11,869 bases of DNA from an uncultured Rickettsiales bacterium. Lineage in GTDB: Bacteria > Pseudomonadota > Alphaproteobacteria > Rickettsiales > UBA1997. Every line of letters starts with the position of its first letter. Positions within the stretch are counted from its first letter, which is position 1. Shown in pieces: positions 6,577-11,869 of this stretch. The notes beneath the pieces are model-generated. The model saw nothing but the letters and a program-made list of their open reading frames with translations. It was not told where the DNA came from and did no database searches. The translations under genes and the position numbers were made by a program. The stretch covers positions 1 to 11,869 of the forward strand of contig CAPZCD010000036.1 of assembly GCA_948744995.1 (NCBI GenBank). The letters are read 5' to 3'.

Positions 6577-6577
6577 G

Positions 6578-7129
6578 TTAACCTCTAAACCTATCATATA
6601 GTATAGAACTGTTATTCTTTCCTTCCTGAAGTTGTTGTTTACCGGTTTTAACAGTTGGACTATAGTTAGTATTTGCTACTGTTTTAAATAGTATGCTTGA
6701 TTGTTTAATTTCTTTTGTATCAAATTCTACTATTAACATTGATATGCTTGTTATACTATATGATAGATTATATAGGTTATAACCTATAAATACCTTATAG
6801 GGTGTCTCTATATCAATAAGGTCTATACTGCTATTATAATATTCTAAAGTATCTATGGTATTCTTCAATTTATTCTTATTTCCATCTACAGCTAAAGATA
6901 TTTTAATACTGTTAGGATTATTGATCTTATTGTAGTTTCTAAATGAACCGGATTGTATAGTATAACTAGGTAATTCAGAACTGGATTCAAAAGACAAAGA
7001 TAAGAATGTAGTAAAATTACAGATAGATTTCTTAATCTTATCTTCTGTTCTATAGATATTCCAATCACCATAGATACCATTGTTTATTAATCTTCTTAAA
7101 TCTGTAAATTTATCATTAATATAATCCAT
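6578..7129 (-). CDS. Dit-like tail protein
   Basis: This 183-aa protein sits directly after the tape measure, where Dit-like distal tail proteins are found. The central region (about residues 50-140) fits the Dit-like N-terminal fold: ELPSYTIQSGSFRNYNKINN, PNSIKISLAVDGNKNKLKNT, a helix (IDTLEYYNSS), TPYKVFIGYNLYNLSYSITS and an IVEFDTKEIKQ strand. In such phages this protein connects the end of the tube to the hub. The C-terminus (TVKTGKQQLQEG) is short and polar. It overlaps the tape measure by 14 bases. The residue identities are weak, so the call rests on pattern plus gene order. Confidence 0.65.
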   Translation of the reverse strand: MDYINDKFTDLRRLINNGIYGDWNIYRTEDKIKKSICNFTTFLSLSFESSSELPSYTIQSGSFRNYNKINNPNSIKISLAVDGNKNKLKNTIDTLEYYNSSIDLIDIETPYKVFIGYNLYNLSYSITSISMLIVEFDTKEIKQSSILFKTVANTNYSPTVKTGKQQLQEGKNNSSILYDRFRG

Positions 7130-8438
7130 AGTAGTTATTCTGATTCATTATTATATTTCTCTTTTGCATTTCACTAAAGAAAGAATCTACAATAGATTTA
7201 GCATCTGTTGCTTTAGTATTTATATCTATGTTAGATATGTTTATGGTACTACTATTGTTGTTGGTATTATTACTTATGTTATTACTACTACTTTTCCACT
7301 TTGGATTTGGACTATACAGTAATGGTATCATACTACTACTATTAACATTTACATCTCTTTCTTCTTTAGAGTTAATTAGGAATTTAAAAGGTTTAGCTAC
7401 TATATCTTTAAATTTATTAAACATATTAGATATGTAATTAAATATATTATTACTAAGGTATTCTTTAAATAATTTTAATTTATTTAATAGGTTATCTAAT
7501 CCTTTATATAAAGTAGCAAATAAAGCATTACCATTATTCTTCCAAGTTAAGAAATCATCTAGCAGTAAACCTACTATAGTTGCTATAGATGTTATGATTA
7601 TTGTACTCTTTTGTAGCAGAAGAAAACTCTTTGTTAATTTTAGTATACTAGGTATCAGAGAAGAAGATATAGCTATAGCTAAACCTATGAAGAATCCTTT
7701 TATAAAATTATCATAAGATTTTATAAATAATATTAATTTAGTTAATGAAGAACTAAACTTAGATATAATAGGTAATGTTAATCTAGCAAATAGAGAGAAT
7801 ATAGATTTTAATGATTGAACTAAATTATCAATAGTATTCTTAAATCTTAAAGTTATTTCACCATCTTCTTTAGTGTAAATACCATATGCTCTTTGTTTGT
7901 TTATTATATTAGTTATGTATTCTTCTCCTTGTCTGAGTAATAGTATAGTTCCAGTATCTAAACCAAGAGATTTACCATAGGCAAATGATCTTCTTTCGGG
8001 TAATTGAGCTAATACATTTGATAGTTCTAATAGTATTTCTGTTCCTTTTTTAAGAGAACCATCAGCATTAGTAAAACCAATAGATAATCTATTAAGAATA
8101 GGTAAAATACTGCTGTTACCCGTTAAAGCAAATTGTTCCATATTAGAATTAATAGTAACTAAAGAAGAATTAAAACTATTAACATCTCCTCCCATAGTTT
8201 TAACTGCTTCTCCCCATAGTTGTATGGTATCATAATCTTCTCCAAGAGTATTAGCTAATCTATTTAGATTAGCATTAACAGCTACAAAAGAATCTAATAA
8301 TTTCTTTAATCCAAAAGCTTGAAAGATATTAGATCCTACTTTAGCTATACCATTAATTGATTCTTTAAGTTTATTTATACTTTCTTCTGCAGATTTAGTA
8401 TCCAGATTAAGAAGTATGGTTAAGGTGTCTAGGAGCAT
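7116..8438 (-). CDS. Tail tape measure protein
   Basis: At 440 aa this is a short tape measure protein, the ruler that sets tail tube length. The N-terminal region has LDTKSAEESINKLKES and LNRLANTLGEDYDTIQLWGE, a block common in Mu-type tape measures (L-x-x-x-G-x-x-x-x-x-I-x-x-W-G-E-A). Then comes a GTILLLRQGEEYI segment. Two hydrophobic helices follow at about 249-267 and 278-296, with the family-typical LLLDDFLTWKNNGNALF after them. The tail end is Asn/Ser-rich with STINISNIDINTKATDAKSI, which resembles the usual C-terminal beta segment. A tube of roughly 65 nm would be expected at about 1.5 angstrom per residue. The usual upstream chaperone is separated by an inserted gene. Confidence 0.87.
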   Translation of the reverse strand: MLLDTLTILLNLDTKSAEESINKLKESINGIAKVGSNIFQAFGLKKLLDSFVAVNANLNRLANTLGEDYDTIQLWGEAVKTMGGDVNSFNSSLVTINSNMEQFALTGNSSILPILNRLSIGFTNADGSLKKGTEILLELSNVLAQLPERRSFAYGKSLGLDTGTILLLRQGEEYITNIINKQRAYGIYTKEDGEITLRFKNTIDNLVQSLKSIFSLFARLTLPIISKFSSSLTKLILFIKSYDNFIKGFFIGLAIAISSSLIPSILKLTKSFLLLQKSTIIITSIATIVGLLLDDFLTWKNNGNALFATLYKGLDNLLNKLKLFKEYLSNNIFNYISNMFNKFKDIVAKPFKFLINSKEERDVNVNSSSMIPLLYSPNPKWKSSSNNISNNTNNNSSTINISNIDINTKATDAKSIVDSFFSEMQKRNIIMNQNNYYGLY

Positions 8439-8532
8439 AATAGTAGAAATAAGTTAGTTTATTTGTAGTAATTATTGCAGCAATATATAATAACTATTGT
8501 ATATATAATTTGTATATGCTAATATGCCATTA

Positions 8533-8538
8533 TATACT
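8533..8538 (+). promoter_or_regulatory. Possible -10 element for the secreted-protein gene
   Basis: TATACT lies 21 bases before the ATG at 8560. A poor -35 (TTGTAT, 8510-8515) is 17 bases upstream. A GAGG Shine-Dalgarno sits six bases before the ATG, within GTGAGGTAATTTATG. The assignment is tentative because the whole region is AT-rich. Confidence 0.35.
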
Positions 8539-8559
8539 AATAACTTTGTGAGGTAATTT

Positions 8560-8994
8560 ATGTTATTAAGAAATAAAAGTAGTTTATTATTATTTTTGTT
8601 ATGTTTAAATGTATTTTCTATAGCAGAGGCATCAAGGAGTCCTTTTGGATATAAAGAAATTAAACAGGCTATTGCAAGATTAGCTGCTTCAAATAAATTA
8701 GGATATGATTATGATGCTAGGCAACTTGATAAAGAGATTATAATTAAAGCTATTGAAATGGATAAACAAACTCTAAAAAAATCAAGAATTGACGGTTTAA
8801 CCGGTACAGTTCAGCAATGTTTAGAGTCTATAGAAAATAATAATGGTAAAGAAATATCTGAAGAAATAAGAAATTTTGAACTAGAAATATTACAAAAGAA
8901 ACCATTAATGGATTTAAACAAAGAAGAAACTGTTCAAATTTTAAAAGGAGTTACTGGTATGTTTTATGAACAAATAATGTCAAATCAACCGTAA
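8560..8994 (+). CDS. Small secreted protein of unknown function (moron-like cargo gene)
   Basis: This 144-aa protein begins with a clear Sec signal peptide: Lys/Arg at residues 4-6, a hydrophobic core LLLFLLCLNVFSI, and AEA before a likely cut after residue 24. The mature part, about 120 aa, is charged and mostly helical (KEIKQAIARLAAS, DKEIIIKAIEMDKQTLKK, EEIRNFELEILQKK), with one Cys and no motif I recognise. It is the only full-length plus-strand gene, placed between the tail chaperone and tape measure genes, with its own good Shine-Dalgarno and terminator. That is the layout of a phage moron. Half of its 14 Ile codons are ATT, unlike the tail genes. A periplasmic or exported role, perhaps towards a eukaryotic host or as exclusion factor, is only a guess. 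Confidence 0.8.
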   Translation: MLLRNKSSLLLFLLCLNVFSIAEASRSPFGYKEIKQAIARLAASNKLGYDYDARQLDKEIIIKAIEMDKQTLKKSRIDGLTGTVQQCLESIENNNGKEISEEIRNFELEILQKKPLMDLNKEETVQILKGVTGMFYEQIMSNQP

Positions 8995-9008
8995 AATAGT
9001 TGATTTAG

Positions 9009-9037
9009 TCTCCCTATCTCCAAATAGGGAGATTTAT
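9009..9037 (+). terminator. Intrinsic terminator of the secreted-protein gene
   Basis: Perfect nine-base arms TCTCCCTAT (9009-9017) and ATAGGGAGA (9024-9032) with a six-base loop are followed by TTTAT on the plus strand. It lies 15 bases after the TAA of the secreted-protein gene. The minus strand has no T-run after the stem. Confidence 0.8.
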
Positions 9038-9077
9038 ATATCAAGTCTAATAACAAATAATAAAATAATTGATTCAT

Positions 9078-9326
9078 TTAGTTATAATCTTTAAATACAT
9101 TATCACTAACCAATCTCTCATTCAAACCATCAGTCTCTATTATATCATAAAGTATAAGTGCATCTTCATAACAATAGATAGTTTGTAGTTCATATAGAGT
9201 AGCTAACTTATTTGATATGATTATTCCACATAGATTATCTATATATCTGTACTCGTAGTATTCTATTTCTTTATCGTTGTCTTTGCTAGTAGTGAATCTA
9301 CGAGTTTCGTAAAAACCATATTGATA
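9078..9326 (-). CDS. Tail assembly chaperone extension in the -1 frame (G-T type)
   Basis: The minus strand is open in the -1 frame relative to the chaperone from 9326 to the TAA at 9080-9078. It encodes a conserved-looking tail: EIEYYEYRYIDNLCG, ISNKLATLYELQTIYCYEDA, LILYDIIETDGLNERL and a KDYN ending. It has no ATG, GTG or TTG until about 14 codons from the end, so it cannot be translated independently in a normal way. Many tailed phages make a longer chaperone by -1 frameshifting at the end of the first gene, just before the tape measure gene. Here a slip at AAG in ATAAAGAAATAG (about 9269-9272) would give a fusion of about 197 aa. The site is an A-AAG tetramer, not a canonical heptamer; another A-AAG lies at 9280-9283. 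Confidence 0.65.
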   Translation of the reverse strand, partial: YQYGFYETRRFTTSKDNDKEIEYYEYRYIDNLCGIIISNKLATLYELQTIYCYEDALILYDIIETDGLNERLVSDNVFKDYN

Positions 9327-9670
9327 CTAAAGAATTCTTTCTGTAGTAATATTAAGGTATTAATATCTTCTATTATATCATCTACTCTATTGTTAATAAG
9401 TTGTATATCTTGATTGAGTTCTTTATTAACAAAGTATAGATAATTTAATATATCTTTAGTTAATAGTTCTTCTGTTATATTATGGTCTATAGTTATCTTT
9501 TTTGTATCTATACTTTCTTTTATATTATTCTTTACTTCTATATTGATACTTCCTATTAATCTATTTAGTATCTTCTCAAAAGCTAATACGGGAGCTTGTT
9601 TAATCTTGAATGTTTTACCATAGTCAGGACTATCTTTGTCTTCTATAGTTAGAATTGTTTCTTTTAGCAT
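9263..9670 (-). CDS. Phage tail assembly chaperone
   Basis: This 135-aa protein begins MLKETILTIEDKDSPDYGKT followed by FKIKQAPVLAFEKILNRLI, then a variable middle and NNRVDDIIEDINTLILLQKE followed by FFSINMVFTKL. The opening beta pair with GKTF-x-I, and the late V-D-D-I-x-x-x-x-x-x-L-x-x-L-x-x-E-x-F segment, match small tail assembly chaperones that coat the tape measure during tail building. Position fits: its frame-shifted extension and then the tape measure follow. Upstream it lies 66 bases after the 513-aa gene with no terminator visible between them, so it may share that transcript. No Shine-Dalgarno is obvious before ATG 9670. Confidence 0.68.
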   Translation of the reverse strand: MLKETILTIEDKDSPDYGKTFKIKQAPVLAFEKILNRLIGSINIEVKNNIKESIDTKKITIDHNITEELLTKDILNYLYFVNKELNQDIQLINNRVDDIIEDINTLILLQKEFFSINMVFTKLVDSLLAKTTIKK

Positions 9671-9736
9671 ATTAATAATGTATTGTTATTGATGTGATTT
9701 TGAATTAGTGGATTAATTATTGTTTGATTTAAGTTA

Positions 9737-11278
9737 TTATTTAAATCTAGCAAGTCCAGGTTTATCTGGTAATTTAGGTTTAACTATTAGGCATTGATTA
9801 TGTAATATTGTTTTATTACCGGTATACGCGTTTGGATTTATACTATGTGGTCTAACATGTTGATTAAATGGTTTTTTTACAACTTTTTCTCCTATAGAAC
9901 ATTTTCCAAGAGCATTTAATACTGGGTTATCAGCTGTATTAATCAAAGGACTTGTTTGCATAAGTTGTCCCATATTATCACCTTGTTCTTCAGTGAACCC
10001 TTCAACTGATGGCTGAGATAGCTTCTCTACATTAACTTGTTCTTTGATTTTTTCTTTAGTTGGCGGCTCGAAAGTACCACCATGCTTTTTTTTAGATGTT
10101 GTAGAAGCTAATGGCCCAATGTTTCTTGCTCTGAGTGTTGTTGGTATAAATCTAGCGGGATAATCATTTTCTTTTGGCGCCTTATCGTTTAGTTCATTTT
10201 TAATGTGTCCCGGAATATTATTTTCTCCTTTAAATACCCTTTCATAATCTCTCTGAACACTTTCATGAATTGAATTTGCAAATTCAAAAGATCTATTTTT
10301 TAAATCTGCTATGTCTGTGTAATGTCCACTTGACAGTTCTTGGTAAGCACGCCTTGCATAATCTGAACATTTTGGACCAACTTGTATACTTTTAAGATAC
10401 AAAGAATATGTTTTAATACTACTTACATCAATAAGTTGATTTAATTGTGAATATATTTCTCTAATACCATAGTCTCTTTGAGTGTGATACATATCATAAT
10501 CAATAATTGCTCTAGAACTATCAATTATAGCACAATCTTCCGGAGTTAACTTAGTATCATTTGAAAGTTTACCATTTTCATCAAATTTAAACTTATTTGT
10601 ATTAACGGCTATACATATTGTATGACCATCATCACTAATACCGGAATTACTATATCTGCATGATACCATTATGGTAGCTATACTTTTAGAAGGATCTGAC
10701 AACTTTGCGCTTCTAACAGCATTGGAAATGTCTTGAGATAAATTAGAATCACATCTTATATAATGTCCATCTCTTGTTTCACAACCAATTCTAGAATAAA
10801 ATATTGGTGTATTAGTACCAAGTTCAGCTCTAATACATACTTCTGCTAAAAGATGCCCCATCCTTTTACTATAATTTCTGAGAACATCATCTCTCATTTT
10901 AAATACAATATTCTTGCCTAATTCTGAATCTAAATTTATATTTAAAATTTCTGGAGCATGAAATACATCTTCTTTCACTTTTATAAACTTAAGTTCTATA
11001 TTACGAGATGAATCTGTATCATTTTTTGATGAAGAAAGTTCTAAAAAACAACAATTCAAACCTTTTAAACGATATTCGGCTGAGGATGAGTTTGTCTTCT
11101 CTTTAGTGCTATACATAACTAAAGTTTCGTTTTTAATGAAAATACCTTCCACAAAGTAAGAAAAACTATTTAGAGTGGGCAGCAACCTATCATCTCTTCT
11201 ATCTACAAATCCCACACTATCTTTTATGATTTTGCTTCTGCTATTACTATCTTTCTTACTAAAATCAAACTCTGCCAT
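9737..11278 (-). CDS. Effector-like protein, possible CE-clan (Ulp/YopJ-type) cysteine protease or acyltransferase
   Basis: I do not recognise this 513-aa protein as a whole. Its middle shows an ordered set of residues like the CE-clan catalytic site: His219 in DDGHTICIAV, Asp253 in CAIIDSSRA, Gln299 in KSIQVG and Cys304 in GPKCSDYARRAY. The His-Asp gap (34) is longer than usual, filled by a polar insertion; the Gln-Cys gap (5) is near the normal 6. Residues 1-200 are mixed alpha/beta with unusual Cys content (CC at 76-77, C148, C166, C176). The C-terminal 150 residues are Pro/Lys/Asn-rich and likely disordered. There is no signal peptide, so export would need a dedicated system. It follows the 94-aa gene by 12 bases. 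Ile codons mix ATT and ATA. It occupies a place where tail tube or sheath genes might be expected. Confidence 0.4.
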   Translation of the reverse strand: MAEFDFSKKDSNSRSKIIKDSVGFVDRRDDRLLPTLNSFSYFVEGIFIKNETLVMYSTKEKTNSSSAEYRLKGLNCCFLELSSSKNDTDSSRNIELKFIKVKEDVFHAPEILNINLDSELGKNIVFKMRDDVLRNYSKRMGHLLAEVCIRAELGTNTPIFYSRIGCETRDGHYIRCDSNLSQDISNAVRSAKLSDPSKSIATIMVSCRYSNSGISDDGHTICIAVNTNKFKFDENGKLSNDTKLTPEDCAIIDSSRAIIDYDMYHTQRDYGIREIYSQLNQLIDVSSIKTYSLYLKSIQVGPKCSDYARRAYQELSSGHYTDIADLKNRSFEFANSIHESVQRDYERVFKGENNIPGHIKNELNDKAPKENDYPARFIPTTLRARNIGPLASTTSKKKHGGTFEPPTKEKIKEQVNVEKLSQPSVEGFTEEQGDNMGQLMQTSPLINTADNPVLNALGKCSIGEKVVKKPFNQHVRPHSINPNAYTGNKTILHNQCLIVKPKLPDKPGLARFK

Positions 11279-11290
11279 ATTTCTCTACAA

Positions 11291-11575
11291 TTAAATTTCT
11301 TCAGGTTCTATTGACCATTTAGCATCAGGATCCATACCTCTAACCTCTAATGCTTTATTATAACCTTCTTTAGTTAACGTTGCCCTAAAGATTTTTCCAT
11401 TATCACATAAAAAATATATCAATCTATTCTGTAATATAAAACAACTATATCCAGCTTCTGATCCACCTGATAAAAAGATTTTTCTTTTATCTGGTAAGAC
11501 TTCAACAATAGCAGGCTCTTTCTCTACATAAAAATCAGGATATTTTTTTATGTGTTCATAAATAGCATTACTCAT
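11291..11575 (-). CDS. Small acidic protein of unknown function
   Basis: This 94-aa protein reads MSNAIYEHIKKYPDFYVEKE, then VEVLPDKRKIFLSGGSEAGY, CFILQNRLIYFLCDNG, a RATLTKEGYNKALEVRGMD stretch and an acidic end WSIEPEEI. It looks like a compact alpha/beta protein and has no motif I know. It has a strong promoter (11608-11635), a short leader and a weak AAGAG Shine-Dalgarno before ATG 11575. Its stop is 12 bases before the 513-aa gene, so the two are one operon. A small acidic protein just before a large effector-like protein could be a chaperone or an inhibitor of it, but that is inferred from position alone. Confidence 0.7.
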   Translation of the reverse strand: MSNAIYEHIKKYPDFYVEKEPAIVEVLPDKRKIFLSGGSEAGYSCFILQNRLIYFLCDNGKIFRATLTKEGYNKALEVRGMDPDAKWSIEPEEI

Positions 11576-11860
11576 AATTTTACTCTTAATTGTTCAATTA
11601 TACTTTTATTATACCACAACCTTACAATAAGTCAAGAATATAAGTTGCATCAATATATTATGTTGTACTGATAATATATCTATTTATTATTATCTTTATT
11701 TTTTAATAATTTATTAAAAAAATAAGATTTGTTGTATATTAAAACGCAATAAACAATGAATTCATTGATTTTAAAGAGCAATAAACAAAAAACAAAGCAA
11801 AAAAAAGAGAAAAAGAAAAAAAGAAAATTGGTTTATTAAAGTTAAATAACGGAGATTATT
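11576..11860. other. Divergent intergenic region, very AT-rich, with repeats
   Basis: No gene is seen here. Besides the minus-strand promoter it holds an A/T-dominated imperfect palindrome at 11694-11726 (14 of 16 arm positions match), a perfect 14-base palindrome CAATGAATTCATTG at 11754-11767, and a direct repeat GCAATAAACAA at 11746-11756 and 11778-11788 flanking that palindrome. A purine-rich A/G tract covers about 11786-11826. The repeat-palindrome-repeat set could be a regulator-binding region for the plus-strand gene to the right. Confidence 0.5.
11608..11635 (-). promoter_or_regulatory. Strong sigma-70-type promoter for the 94-aa / 513-aa operon
   Basis: On the minus strand TTGACT (11635-11630), a 16-base spacer and TATAAT (11613-11608) lie about 33 bases ahead of the ATG at 11575. 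The predicted start is near 11601, giving a leader of about 26 bases. It may also feed the tail genes downstream since no terminator is visible before 9670. Confidence 0.75.
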
Positions 11861-11869
11861 TTGAAAAAA
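11861..11869 (+). CDS. Probable start of a plus-strand gene leaving the window
   Basis: GGAG at 11851-11854 is followed after six bases by TTG AAA AAA (11861-11869). This is a well-spaced ribosome binding site and a TTG start giving MKK, a common opening of signal peptides. Only three codons are visible, so the product is unknown. Confidence 0.35.

Noticed and set aside
7228..7437. Plus-strand Leu-rich frame inside the tape measure gene
   Set aside because: It mirrors the Asn/Ser-rich C-terminus of the tape measure and is a frame shadow.
11694..11726. A/T-only palindrome read as a terminator
   Set aside because: The stem is almost entirely A:U with two mismatches and no gene ends there; it may arise from base composition alone.

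Overview
This is a very AT-rich window (by eye roughly 30% GC or less) that reads as the tail and baseplate module of a prophage or phage-derived element with a contractile-type baseplate. Almost all genes lie on the minus strand, so the gene order runs right to left. The host is probably a Gram-negative bacterium with a small AT-rich genome. The strong A/T codon bias, a Sec-type secreted cargo protein and an effector-like protein suggest a host-associated or intracellular lineage such as Rickettsiales or Holosporales, but nothing in the window fixes the taxon.

Layout along the minus strand: a 94-aa unknown protein and a 513-aa protein with a possible CE-clan (Ulp/YopJ-like) catalytic pattern sit behind a good promoter near 11608-11635. 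Next come a tail assembly chaperone with a -1 frame extension (9078-9670), the tape measure (7116-8438), a Dit-like protein, a baseplate plug, a gp27-like hub, a Gp138-type spike (4649-5410), a gp25-like wedge protein (3279-3632), a baseplate J-like wedge protein (2035-3282), a DUF2612-type protein broken by a frameshift (1423-2042), and two tandem tail fibre genes (219-1487 complete, 1-218 partial). From the tape measure to the J-like protein the genes overlap or abut, as expected for one co-translated morphogenesis operon.

That compact operon is broken in two places. Between spike and gp25-like gene lies a cassette of about 1 kb carrying an Abi_2/AbiF-family HEPN protein with an intact RX4H motif. 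It is flanked by two small hairpin RNA candidates in the same (+) orientation, each behind its own TTGACA promoter. One of them ends in a seven-T terminator six bases from the abi stop codon. The two hairpins share layout and short sequence blocks and show a compensatory base-pair swap, so they look like paralogous RNAs. This matches the known pairing of AbiF-family proteins with a structured non-coding RNA, here apparently in duplicate. The second break, between chaperone and tape measure, holds a plus-strand gene for a signal-peptide protein with its own promoter and terminator, a classic moron arrangement.

Isoleucine codon use supports a split: the J-like gene sampled uses ATA almost exclusively and abiF mostly ATA, whereas the secreted protein and the 513-aa protein mix ATT and ATA. 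The right end (11576-11860) is a divergent intergenic region with a plus-strand gene apparently starting at 11861.
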